Below are positions 24,480 to 33,142 of a DNA stretch of 64,000 nucleotides, in pieces. Origin of the DNA: Hallerella sp964501065. GTDB taxonomy: Bacteria; Fibrobacterota; Fibrobacteria; Fibrobacterales; Fibrobacteraceae. The stretch covers positions 124,001 through 188,000 of the forward strand of contig CAZCRF010000001.1 in the NCBI GenBank assembly GCA_964501065.1, given 5' to 3'. The position numbers and the translations under genes are program-made. Position 1 is the stretch's first letter. Every line of letters starts with the position of its first letter. The notes beneath the pieces were generated by a model. It made no database searches. It saw nothing but the letters and a program-made list of their open reading frames with translations, and was not told where the DNA came from.

Positions 24480-26917
24480 GTCCTGTCCTTCGCTCTCCGT
24501 TCGAAATTCAGCCAGTCGAACATCGGGAGCAGGGAGCGGTTCGCCGTGTTTTCCGTGTCCGCGATATAACGCTCGTAAATGGGGAAGACCTGGTTTTCGA
24601 GAGAGGTCTTGTCGATGTTCAGGTTCAGCCAGCCCGCCATGGAAATCAAGCCGGTGATGTGCTTGACGACGTCTCCGCTGTTTTCGGAGGAGGCTTTTTC
24701 GATCAGCTCGGAAAGTTTTTGGTGGAACATCCTGCCCGTGCCGCCGAACGAGAAGTGCGTCTGCAATTCCGTCGCTTCGTCCACGAGGCTGTGGACGTCT
24801 TCCAAGAGCGTGTCGTCCGGAGCTTTCAAGTATTGGAGAGCCATTTCGTGAATCTTGGCGTTGATTTCCAAGGAGAGTGCCTTGCGCATCGTGTCCGTGA
24901 GGGTGTGGTCGGGGTCTGCGAGGGAATCGATGGAAAGCCCGTGCGAAGTGGCGAAGCCGTTGAATGCCCTGGTGACGTCTTCCAATCGGGATTTGGTCAG
25001 GAGTTGGTTGATGTGCCTCAGGGAATCGCTCATCAAATGGCGCATCTTCACGACGTAAGCGGTGGGGAAGAGCTGTTGCAATTCTTTGAACGAGGCGTTC
25101 GAATTTTCGACAAAGGAAACGTAGTCCGGTCCGACTCCGCCAAAGACGACTGCCGTCACGCGCCCCATTTTGTCGTTGAGTACAAGAATCGTCGCCTCTG
25201 TCCGCTCGGCGATGTCCGCGTCGTCGAAGACGACTTCCACGATGGTTTCGTTCTTTCGGGAACCGACGATTTTTTCTTCGATGCGCAAATCCTTTTTGTC
25301 CGGGTCTTCGAATTTGTCGAGTCCCATGTGGAGGACGACGGCCCGTTCCGCGAGGAGCTTCAGCGCGACGGGCATGTCCGGCATGGCGTAACGCACGAAG
25401 ACTTCCGTTCCGCTCCAATGATGTTCATTGGAAGTGGCGCGTCCCAGAATGCTCAGGAACTGGTCTCGAATCGGATGGTTTATCGGAAGGAACGGCCGGA
25501 GAAGTTCCATAGCGCGTTCTGCGTAACGCATGTTCTGCACGGGCTCCAGCCCTTCGATGTCGTTGAAGAACCAGCCGCAGCTGGTGAACGTGAAGAGGCA
25601 GAATTTTTGGATTTCCAACAGGCGGATGGCGGAAGAACGGGCTTTCTTGTCGTTCGGCTCTTTGAGGATTTCGTTCAGGAAGTTCTCTTTCCGGGAGGAC
25701 TCTTCCGGCTTGACCAGCACGTCGATGTAGCGGTTGCGGGCTTCCCACGGATTCACCTTTGAAATCTTTTCGAATTCGCGCAAGAACACGTCGTCGGCGA
25801 ACTTCTTCAAGAAATTCATCGCGTCGCGGAGGGGCGTCCGCCACTTTTGATTCCAACCGGGCCCGCCGCCCGTAGAACAGCCGCAATCGCGATACCAACG
25901 GCCGACTCCGTGGGCGCAGCTCCAGGAGCAGCCTTCCGAGTGGGCGTTCTTCAGCTTGACTTCGAAACGCGGCGGGAAATGTTCGAGGAACCAGCCGAAG
26001 TTCACCGGGATCATTTCATGTTCCGGGGCGTAATGGTTGAAGAGCCAGGCCGCGCACATGTCTCCGAACGGCTCGTGATGGCCGTAAGATTCCCCGTCCG
26101 TTCCGATGCTCACCAGCTGGGGCTCGTCCCGGTTCGCATCGAAGGCGTCTTGGATGCGCTTGCCGAAGACATTCGCGTCGCGGAGAAGATGTTCGAACCC
26201 CACGGCACTGGAAAGCCACGGGTTGTAGAAGAACACGTCCAAGAATCCGTCGCAGATTTTTTGGCCGTTTGCGTCGACGGGGTAGATGCGGTAGGGACGG
26301 GTCGTGTCGATGTCGGTGTTTTCGCAACCCTTCCATTCCCCGTCTTTTCCGTTTAGCGGGCGGAAGCTTTCCGCTTGAGTCGGGGAAAGAATCGTGAATC
26401 GAATTCCTTCGCGGATGAGGTCGACGACGACGTCCATGTTGATGGCCGTCTCCGCTAGCCACATGGCTTCCGGTTTGCGGTTGAAGTGCGTTTCGAAGTC
26501 CCGGATGCCCCAGCGGATTTGCGTGATGCGGTCTTGTGGGGAAGCGAGCGGCATGATGATGTGGTTGTAGACCTGGGCGATGGCGTTCCCGTGCCCAAGC
26601 CGTTGGACCGTTTTGGCGTCGGCTTCTTGGATTCTGCGGTAGGTGTCCGGCAAATGAGTCCGAATCCATCCCATCAGGGTGGGGCCGAAGTTGAAGCTCA
26701 TGAATTCGTAATTGTTCACGATGTTCTGGATGCGCCCGGAGCTTGACAGAACTCGGCTTGCTGCGTTCGGACTGTAGCACTGCGCCGCAATCCGGTCGTT
26801 CCAATCATGAAAGGGGGCGGCGCTCGGTTGGTTCTCGATTTCGCCCGTCCAGGGATTTTCGCGGGGCGGTTGGTAAAAATGTCCGTGAATGGCAAAGTAG
26901 AGCGGTTGTTTTTTCAT
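24476..26917 (-). CDS. GH57-family glycoside hydrolase with DUF3536
   Basis: 813 residues from the ATG at 26917, which has GGA at a suitable distance; another ATG at 26923 is too close to it. GH57 enzymes act on alpha-glucans (amylase or branching type). Seen: LYFAIHGHFYQPPRENPWTG at the start, FNFGPTLMGWIR, GHGNAIAQVYNHIIMPLAS, EAMWLAETAINMDVV (region of the catalytic Glu), and VSIGTDGESYGHHEPFGDM (region of the catalytic Asp). The C-terminal half matches the DUF3536 extension (CSWSCAHGVGRWYRDCGCST onward). No signal peptide is seen, so it is probably cytoplasmic and works on storage glucan. Its stop overlaps the methyltransferase start. Confidence 0.9.
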   Translation of the reverse strand: MKKQPLYFAIHGHFYQPPRENPWTGEIENQPSAAPFHDWNDRIAAQCYSPNAASRVLSSSGRIQNIVNNYEFMSFNFGPTLMGWIRTHLPDTYRRIQEADAKTVQRLGHGNAIAQVYNHIIMPLASPQDRITQIRWGIRDFETHFNRKPEAMWLAETAINMDVVVDLIREGIRFTILSPTQAESFRPLNGKDGEWKGCENTDIDTTRPYRIYPVDANGQKICDGFLDVFFYNPWLSSAVGFEHLLRDANVFGKRIQDAFDANRDEPQLVSIGTDGESYGHHEPFGDMCAAWLFNHYAPEHEMIPVNFGWFLEHFPPRFEVKLKNAHSEGCSWSCAHGVGRWYRDCGCSTGGGPGWNQKWRTPLRDAMNFLKKFADDVFLREFEKISKVNPWEARNRYIDVLVKPEESSRKENFLNEILKEPNDKKARSSAIRLLEIQKFCLFTFTSCGWFFNDIEGLEPVQNMRYAERAMELLRPFLPINHPIRDQFLSILGRATSNEHHWSGTEVFVRYAMPDMPVALKLLAERAVVLHMGLDKFEDPDKKDLRIEEKIVGSRKNETIVEVVFDDADIAERTEATILVLNDKMGRVTAVVFGGVGPDYVSFVENSNASFKELQQLFPTAYVVKMRHLMSDSLRHINQLLTKSRLEDVTRAFNGFATSHGLSIDSLADPDHTLTDTMRKALSLEINAKIHEMALQYLKAPDDTLLEDVHSLVDEATELQTHFSFGGTGRMFHQKLSELIEKASSENSGDVVKHITGLISMAGWLNLNIDKTSLENQVFPIYERYIADTENTANRSLLPMFDWLNFERRAKDRT

Positions 26918-26939
26918 ATTCATTCCGTTAATTTGTCTG

Positions 26940-27986
26940 TTAAAGAATCAGCATTCCGTCACCGTAGCTGAAGAGATGCATTTTGTGCTCTACGGCGTAC
27001 TTGTATGCGGCGAGGGTCTTTTCCCGTCCGTAAAAGGCGGCGACCAGCAGAATCAGGGAGCTTTTGGGCCAGTGGAAATTCGTCAAAAGTCCGTCTGCGA
27101 CCTTGTAACGGTATCCCGGATAGAAGAATGCGTGGGTGATTCCCGACTGTTCCTTCAAAAGGCCGTTGTCGTCGGCGACGGTCTCGATGACGCGAGTGCT
27201 TGTCGTGCCGATGGGGACGATGCGTCCGCCGTTTCGCTTGGCCGCGTTGATGATTTCCGCGTTTTCCCCGGTGAGGACGTAATGTTCCCCGTGCATCTTG
27301 TGCTTTCGAAAATCCTCTTCCGATATGTTTTGAAAAGTGCCCGGTCCCACGTGGAGGGTGACCTCGGCGATTTTCACCCCTTTCGCCAGCAATTCGGCGA
27401 GCATCTGTCCGCTGAAGTGGAGGCTTGCCGTCGGGGCTGCCACCGCTCCGTTGTATTTGGCGAAGATGGTCTGGTATGCCTTTTTGTCCTCTTCGTCGTC
27501 TTGGCGGCGGATGTACGGCGGAAGCGGGACGTGTCCTTGGCGGTTCATCACGGCTTCGAGTTCCACGGGGCTTGAGTCAAAGCGCAGGACTCGCGTGCCG
27601 TCCGAAAGGATTTGCTCCACGGAGGTCTTGACTCCGGCGATTTCCAACTCCCGGCCTTCTTTGAAAGCCTTGCCCGGGCGCACCCAGGCTTCCCACCGCG
27701 CCATTCCCGACTCGCTCGGGTTCAAGGCTTGGACCAGCAGGACTTCCACTTCGCCGCCGTGTTGAGTCTTTCCGAAGAGCCGTGCGGGGATGACTTTCGT
27801 GTTGTTCACCACGATGCAGTCCCCCGGTCGGAAGAATTCCACGATTTTTGCCGCGGGGACGATTTCTAGCGGACCGCCGTCCTTGGGGCAGTGGAGAATT
27901 CGCGTCTTCCCCTTTCCCGGAGTCCGCATGGCGATCAGCTCCTCGGGAAAGTCGAAGGAATAATCGGAGAGGTTCGTCGAAATCAT
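26940..27986 (-). CDS. queA: S-adenosylmethionine:tRNA ribosyltransferase-isomerase
   Basis: 348 residues, the usual length. QueA transfers the ribosyl part of SAM to preQ1 in tRNA to make epoxyqueuosine at the wobble position. Seen: LSDYSFDFPEELIAMRTPG, VVNNTKVIPARLFG, FAKYNGAVAAPTASLHFS, VTLHVGPGTFQ, HGEHYVLTGENAEIINAAK, GTTSTRVIE and LLTNFHWPKSSLILLVAAF. The ATG at 27986 overlaps the stop of the WYL regulator as ATGA, which rules out the longer upstream reading. Confidence 0.96.
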   Translation of the reverse strand: MISTNLSDYSFDFPEELIAMRTPGKGKTRILHCPKDGGPLEIVPAAKIVEFFRPGDCIVVNNTKVIPARLFGKTQHGGEVEVLLVQALNPSESGMARWEAWVRPGKAFKEGRELEIAGVKTSVEQILSDGTRVLRFDSSPVELEAVMNRQGHVPLPPYIRRQDDEEDKKAYQTIFAKYNGAVAAPTASLHFSGQMLAELLAKGVKIAEVTLHVGPGTFQNISEEDFRKHKMHGEHYVLTGENAEIINAAKRNGGRIVPIGTTSTRVIETVADDNGLLKEQSGITHAFFYPGYRYKVADGLLTNFHWPKSSLILLVAAFYGREKTLAAYKYAVEHKMHLFSYGDGMLIL

Positions 27987-28966
27987 AGAGCTTCGCCGGA
28001 TTTTTTCAATAAAGCCAGCAGCTCTTTCTTGAGGCTTTCCGGTCCTTGGATTTTGACGCTCGGCAATATGCCGAGGAGCCAGCTTTTCAAATCGGGAGTG
28101 TTGAAAAGATTCAATTCCACGACCATCGGCTTTTGTTGCCGGATTTTGACGGGCGGGTTGAAGTGGGATTCGTGGAATTGCGCTTGCAGCCAAGGGTCTT
28201 CCACCGTCATCACCAGCTTGACTTTTGCATAGTCCGTGGTGCTCGAAATCCCGCTGAATTTCCCGAAACAGTTCAGGTAGAGATTCTTGTAGTCGAATTC
28301 AAATGGCGGAAAATAAGCTCCGGTTTTGTGGAAGTTCTTGATGCGTCTCACGGCGAGAAGCTTGATTTGCTCGTCCATTCTTGTGACTAGATAAAGGGTG
28401 TCTATCCGCAGAATCAACTTGAGCGGGCACACTTCCATCTTTTCTTCTTTCGCGTTGTGGGCGGCCGTGTAGGTCACCATCAACTTGGTGCGCATTTTGA
28501 TGGCGTCCAAAAGCTTGTCGACGTTCGAATCTCGGTTGGGGCGGCTTTCGTCGTATTCCGAAAACGGGCCGAGGTCGAAGATGAAGTCTTCGTCGACGTT
28601 CATGGCGTGGTTGACGACTTCCGTCTCCGGGAGGGTTTCCCCGCTGAGGTAGTGGATTGCCCGTTCGAGGTTTTTCCCTTGCACTGCGGAGACTCCGGCC
28701 CGTTCCAAGACCTTTTGCGCGGATTTCAGCCCGCGGATAATCGCTTCGGGGCGTTTTGTCGCCGGAGGTTGGATGAAGTAACGCCTGGGATAACGCTTTT
28801 CTTGTTTCAGTCCGCAATTTTCCGCCCGGAGGACGTCGATGTATCTGTAAACGGATCGTTCGTTGCAATCCATGTATTCCGCGAGTTCCGCGAGTGTGGC
28901 GGGTTGGTTCGGCGGGCTGAGCCTCGCCTTGATCCGCGTCAATTTTTCATAAGTCGATTTTGGCAT
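27983..28966 (-). CDS. WYL-domain transcriptional regulator
   Basis: 327 residues. An N-terminal winged HTH is visible around residues 20-60 (LAELAEYMDCNERSVYRYI), followed by a middle linker and a WYL-type ligand domain (KMRTKLMVTYTAAH, VCPLKLILRIDTLYLVTRM) and its C-terminal extension (VKLVMTVEDPWLQAQFHES). WYL regulators often sense nucleic-acid or nucleotide ligands and control defence or stress genes. AGGAGG lies at good spacing before the ATG. It overlaps queA by 4 bases and starts 9 bases after the BON-like gene, so it belongs to a housekeeping-like minus-strand unit. Confidence 0.85.
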   Translation of the reverse strand: MPKSTYEKLTRIKARLSPPNQPATLAELAEYMDCNERSVYRYIDVLRAENCGLKQEKRYPRRYFIQPPATKRPEAIIRGLKSAQKVLERAGVSAVQGKNLERAIHYLSGETLPETEVVNHAMNVDEDFIFDLGPFSEYDESRPNRDSNVDKLLDAIKMRTKLMVTYTAAHNAKEEKMEVCPLKLILRIDTLYLVTRMDEQIKLLAVRRIKNFHKTGAYFPPFEFDYKNLYLNCFGKFSGISSTTDYAKVKLVMTVEDPWLQAQFHESHFNPPVKIRQQKPMVVELNLFNTPDLKSWLLGILPSVKIQGPESLKKELLALLKKSGEAL

Positions 28967-28975
28967 GATGACCTC

Positions 28976-30226
28976 CTATCCGTTGTCTACTCGAATCCGG
29001 GTCGAGACCTTGACCCCTTTTGCCGCGACGACGACTGCCGCGCTGAACAAGCTTTTTTGCAACAGGTTCCGGGCGCACCCTTCCACGATGATGCCGTCCT
29101 CCACGGGGATTACGTGATACCGGCATTTTGAAAAATTCGTTTTTTCCGCAAGGTCGTTCTTCAATTTTTCGGCTCGTTCGAACATTTCTGTGGGCGGCTC
29201 CGGGACTTCTTCCAGCTCAAGGGAAATGTCCCGCAGTCCTTCGATTTTGCAGAGACTCTCCTTGATTTTCGAAATGTCCTTTTTGGGGAGGTGGTAGGCG
29301 TTCACCTGCAACGCTCCGGATTGCACGGAAACTTCGTAATTGAATAGGGGCGAATCCTCCGATTCCAAAATTCGCAAGGCTTGATTTTTTACATCCGAAT
29401 CGGGGACGTTCGCACTTTCGGAAGCCACTTTCAACAAATCGATGACTCCGCGGAATTCATCGAGGCGTTTCACGTCGCCGAGAACCTTTTCCTTGTCGAA
29501 GAAGCGCGGGACGTAACCGTAGATGTAAGCGATGTTGTGAATCACGTTGACCCGAATCCTCGGCGAAATCTCCGGATGCTTTTGCTGCATCAGATGGTTC
29601 AATCGGGAAAGTAAAATCTTGTCGGTCGGCTTTTGGTTTTCGTTCGGGAGAGTGATGAAAAGGATTTTCCCGGATTCCAATTGGACGACCCGTTTTTCTA
29701 AATCCCCGTCGACGACAGACCCGACGACGACTCCCAACGACTTTCGGAGAACGTGGTAAACCGGATCCCCCAACAGGGAAATCCCGATTTGCGCCGGAAT
29801 GAGCTTGTAGCCGAACGGGGCTGCCCCGTCGAAATGGGAAAGTACCGGTCTGGTGAATTTTTCGGGATGCGTCCCGTCGAACTTCACCATGATGACGTCT
29901 TCTGCGTTTGTCGTGTAGACTGCGTCGACTCTGCCTGGGCGAGACTTCCCGTCAACGTAAAGCCAGTCGCCCGGAGTCAAGCGGTTTCGGTTGAGCAATT
30001 TCGCGTAATCTTCTTTGGGCGGTTGCAATCCGAAGTAAATCTCCCCGGAAAACGCGACGAAAAAAGTCTCGCAGACTTTGCACTGGCAGACAAGCGGAAT
30101 GTCCGGGGGGATGTCCCCGTGGATGGAAAACGGTTCGCGCGCAAGGATGGAATGGGACGTGATTGCACAGCACTCTGCGCAATAAAACCTTTTTTCCAAA
30201 ATCTTGTGCGTCCAGAACCGGAGCAT
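28976..30226 (-). CDS. Protein with Cys-pair N-terminus and BON-like domains
   Basis: 416 residues, not assigned to a family. The N-terminus carries two Cys clusters (FYCAECCAITSH and LVCQCKVCETFF) that could form a zinc ribbon. Residues ~60-190 look like an all-beta region (GDWLYVDGKSRPGRVDAVYT, HFDGAAPFGYKLIPAQIG). Three later segments resemble BON domains in pattern: VNVIHNIAYIYGYVPRFFDK, VSVQSGALQVNAYHLPKKD and CRYHVIPVEDGIIVEGCARN. BON domains bind membranes or proteins. No signal peptide is seen. It is placed between gltX (3-base gap) and the WYL gene, so it is co-transcribed with them. Confidence 0.7.
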   Translation of the reverse strand: MLRFWTHKILEKRFYCAECCAITSHSILAREPFSIHGDIPPDIPLVCQCKVCETFFVAFSGEIYFGLQPPKEDYAKLLNRNRLTPGDWLYVDGKSRPGRVDAVYTTNAEDVIMVKFDGTHPEKFTRPVLSHFDGAAPFGYKLIPAQIGISLLGDPVYHVLRKSLGVVVGSVVDGDLEKRVVQLESGKILFITLPNENQKPTDKILLSRLNHLMQQKHPEISPRIRVNVIHNIAYIYGYVPRFFDKEKVLGDVKRLDEFRGVIDLLKVASESANVPDSDVKNQALRILESEDSPLFNYEVSVQSGALQVNAYHLPKKDISKIKESLCKIEGLRDISLELEEVPEPPTEMFERAEKLKNDLAEKTNFSKCRYHVIPVEDGIIVEGCARNLLQKSLFSAAVVVAAKGVKVSTRIRVDNG

Positions 30227-30229
30227 TTG

Positions 30230-31699
30230 TCAGGCCTGCATCAACGGCTCGGCGTTCTCAATCCGGCGAAGAGTCTCTTCCTTGCCCACGACTTCAAAGA
30301 GTTCCCAAAGGCCGGGCCCCGCCGTCACGCCGGAAACGGCCAAGCGGACGGCCCCGACCAGATCCCCCAGCTTGCAATTGCGTTTTTCTGCGAGGGAGAG
30401 GAAGCCCTTTTCGATTTCCGCAGTGTGGAACGGCTCCACCGATGTGAGCATCTCGCGGACGCTGCTTGCGATTTCCCGGCTGCCTGCTCCCCAATGCTTG
30501 CGCATCCCCTTTTCGTCGAAAGAGGTCGGTGCTCTGAAAAAGTATTCGGCCATCGGGGCGAAGTCCTTCAAGAAGTGGGCGCGCGGTTTCAAAAGCTTCA
30601 CGATTTCATCCAATCGGGACTGCTCTTCCCCGGAAACGGAGATTCCCATCTTTTCGAGGCCTTCTTCCATGGCTTTGAGGAGAATTGCGTTCGGGGTCGA
30701 ATGGATGTGCTGCATGTTCATCCACTGCAATTTCTTGATGTCGAATTTGACGGCCGTCGGGTGGATGTTCTCCAGTTTGAATGCGCGGATCATCTCTTCG
30801 AGGGTCATCACTTCGCGGTCGTCCCCCGGGTTCCATCCGAGCAACGCCAGATAGTTGACCAAGGTCTCCGGCAAGTAGCCCAGCTCGCGAAATTCCCCGA
30901 CGGATGCCGCCCCGTTCCGCTTCGACAGTTTCCCGCCGTTCTTGGAATCGAGAATCACCGGCAAATGGCACCAGACAGGAGGTTCCCACCCGAACGCCTT
31001 GTAGAGCAACACGTGCTTGGGCGTCGAACTGATCCATTCGTCCCCGCGGAGGACATGCGTCGTTCCCATCAAATGGTCGTCGACGACGCTGGCGAAGTGG
31101 TAAGTCGGGAAACCGTCCCGTTTGATGAGCACCAAGTCGTCCAAGACTTCGTTCTTGTATTCGATGTGCCCGCGGACCAAATCGTCAAATCCCGTCGTTC
31201 CGGATTCGGGAATCTTGAAGCGGATGACCGCCTTTTCGCCGGCGCGGATTCGCGCTTCCGCTTCTTCCTTCGGGATGTTTCGACAATGCCTGTCGTAGCC
31301 CGTTTCCGATAGCCCGGCCTTTTTTTGCTCCGCTCGGACTTCGTTCAGCCTTTCTTCGGAACAGAAGCAGTAATAGGCAAGCCCCGCGTCGAGAAGCTTT
31401 TGGATTTCGCGATGATAGATGTCGAGTCTTTCGCTTTGGAAGTACGGCCCGCATGCGCCTTCGACTCCCGGGCCCTCGTCCCAATTCAATCCCAGCCATT
31501 TCAAATCGCGGATTAAATCTTGGAGGGCGGCTTCGTTGTAGCGTTTGCGGTCGGTGTCTTCGATTCGCAGGTAAAAAGTTCCGCCCGTCGCCTTGGCGAA
31601 AAAGTAATTGTATATCGCCGTCCTGGCTCCGCCGACGTGGAGGTAGCCCGTGGGGCTTGGGGCAAAACGCACTCTGACTTTTCGTGTAGATTCGGACAT
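30230..31699 (-). CDS. gltX: Glutamyl-tRNA synthetase
   Basis: 489 residues, the usual length. It charges tRNA-Glu and in many bacteria also tRNA-Gln for later amidation. Seen: RFAPSPTGYLHVGGARTAIY with the class I HxGH-like signature, YFQSERLDIYHREIQKLL, GDEWISSTPKHVLLYKAFG and the KMSKS-equivalent KLSKRNGA. CGAGG lies before the ATG. It heads the gltX, BON-like, WYL and queA minus-strand run. Confidence 0.96.
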   Translation of the reverse strand: MSESTRKVRVRFAPSPTGYLHVGGARTAIYNYFFAKATGGTFYLRIEDTDRKRYNEAALQDLIRDLKWLGLNWDEGPGVEGACGPYFQSERLDIYHREIQKLLDAGLAYYCFCSEERLNEVRAEQKKAGLSETGYDRHCRNIPKEEAEARIRAGEKAVIRFKIPESGTTGFDDLVRGHIEYKNEVLDDLVLIKRDGFPTYHFASVVDDHLMGTTHVLRGDEWISSTPKHVLLYKAFGWEPPVWCHLPVILDSKNGGKLSKRNGAASVGEFRELGYLPETLVNYLALLGWNPGDDREVMTLEEMIRAFKLENIHPTAVKFDIKKLQWMNMQHIHSTPNAILLKAMEEGLEKMGISVSGEEQSRLDEIVKLLKPRAHFLKDFAPMAEYFFRAPTSFDEKGMRKHWGAGSREIASSVREMLTSVEPFHTAEIEKGFLSLAEKRNCKLGDLVGAVRLAVSGVTAGPGLWELFEVVGKEETLRRIENAEPLMQA

Positions 31700-31777
31700 G
31701 TAAAACCTCGAACGGGAAAATTCCCGAATTCGGGCTACAAAATACCTTTTTTAAACAATCTTGTCTCAATCATTGTC

Positions 31778-31798
31778 TAAAAATGTCGGAATCCGACG
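31778..31798 (-). terminator. Weak terminator after metY
   Basis: On the minus strand GTCGG/CCGAC with a 3-base loop is followed by ATTTTT. The stem is only 5 bp. It lies ~30 bases after the metY stop and would end the six-gene unit. Confidence 0.45.
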
Positions 31799-31827
31799 AA
31801 TGCCGATTGGCGTTCAAAACGGTTGCC

Positions 31828-33129
31828 TTAAAGAAAAGCCTTTTCGAACGCTTGCGCCAAATCCTTTTCCAAATCATCTGCGTTTTCGAGGCCGACGGAA
31901 AGCCGAATGGTCTCCGGGAGAATGTCCGCAGCCTTTTGGAGGGACGGATTCAATTCGATGTGCGTCGTCACGGAAGGGTTGATGACCAAGGAGCGCGCGT
32001 CCCCGATGTTCGCCTGGAAACTGAAAATTTCGAGGGCTTCTAGGAACTTGCGGCGGTTTTCGGCATTCCCTTTCAACCCGAAGCTCAAAATGGCGCCGGC
32101 TCCCTTGGGAAAGTATTTCTTTGCCAACTTCGCATACGGACTCGCCTTGGCGTGGGGATGCTTCACCCAAAGGACTTCTTTCCGGGTTTCCAGGAATTCG
32201 ACGATTTTCTCGGCATTGGAAACTTGCTTGGCGATGCGCTCCGAAAGGGTTTCGACCCCCAAGATGACCAGATAGGCGTTGAACGGGGCGATGCAGGCTC
32301 CGAGATAGTTCAGGTAGATGGCGCGAATCCTCCCGGTGAAGGGAGTCGTCGGGAACACTTCTTGGTAGGTGCGGAGTTTCTGTTCTTGCGAACGCAGGAA
32401 ATACGGCTTTCCCGAGAACTGGGGGAACTTCCCGTTGTTCCAATTGAACTTGTCGTTTTCGAGAATGACGCCCGCGATGACGTTGCCGTGACCCGAAAGC
32501 CCCTTTGTCGCCGAATAGACGACGATGTCTGCGCCGAAATCGAACGGATTCAGCAAATAAGGCGTGGCGACGGTGTTGTCGATGATTAGCGGAATCCCGT
32601 GCCGGTGGGCAATCTCCGCGATTCCTTCGATGTCCAAAATCGTCGCATTCGGATTGGTGATGCTTTCGATGAAAATCGCCTTGGTGTCGCTTTGGATGGC
32701 CTTCTCGAAAGATTCCAAGTCATCCGGGTCTTCCGCGATGTCGTAGTGGACGCCGAATTCGGAAAATACCTGCTCCAGGCTGTCGACGGAACCGCCGTAA
32801 GATCGAGCCGTCGAGAGAATTCTTCCGGACCCCGCCGTGACATTCAATAGGGAATAGGTGACCGCCGCCATCCCGGAGGCGAGGGAGACGGCTCCCGTCG
32901 CTCCCGGGTGCAGGGCTGTCAAACGGGCTTCCAATGCGTCCGACGTCGGGTTGGAAAGCCGCGTGTACAGAGCGTCCGAACTGTCGAAATAAAACAAATC
33001 GTCCGAGCGTTTGACCGTTTCTAGCGTGTAAGCGGTCGTCTGGTAAATGGGGACGGAAACGGAATGGTTGTGGTCTGCCGGAGTGTAGCCCGCGTGGAGC
33101 TTCAGAGTGTCGAAAGAAAATTTTGACAT
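31828..33129 (-). CDS. metY: O-acetylhomoserine sulfhydrylase
   Basis: 433 residues. It makes homocysteine from O-acetylhomoserine and sulfide with PLP as cofactor. Seen: FDTLKLHAGYTPADHNHSVS, VPIYQTTAYTLE, YTRLSNPTSDALEARL, LASGMAAVTYSLL, IPLIIDNTVATPYL and the PLP-lysine site VVYSATKGLSGHGNVIAG, all typical of the MetY/Cys-Met PLP family. The ATG at 33129 has AAGGAG nine bases upstream; the in-frame ATG at 33138 touches that site and is less likely. It is the last gene of the ABC and aminotransferase unit, 13 bases after the aminotransferase stop. Confidence 0.92.
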   Translation of the reverse strand: MSKFSFDTLKLHAGYTPADHNHSVSVPIYQTTAYTLETVKRSDDLFYFDSSDALYTRLSNPTSDALEARLTALHPGATGAVSLASGMAAVTYSLLNVTAGSGRILSTARSYGGSVDSLEQVFSEFGVHYDIAEDPDDLESFEKAIQSDTKAIFIESITNPNATILDIEGIAEIAHRHGIPLIIDNTVATPYLLNPFDFGADIVVYSATKGLSGHGNVIAGVILENDKFNWNNGKFPQFSGKPYFLRSQEQKLRTYQEVFPTTPFTGRIRAIYLNYLGACIAPFNAYLVILGVETLSERIAKQVSNAEKIVEFLETRKEVLWVKHPHAKASPYAKLAKKYFPKGAGAILSFGLKGNAENRRKFLEALEIFSFQANIGDARSLVINPSVTTHIELNPSLQKAADILPETIRLSVGLENADDLEKDLAQAFEKAFL

Positions 33130-33142
33130 GTTTGGCATCTCC

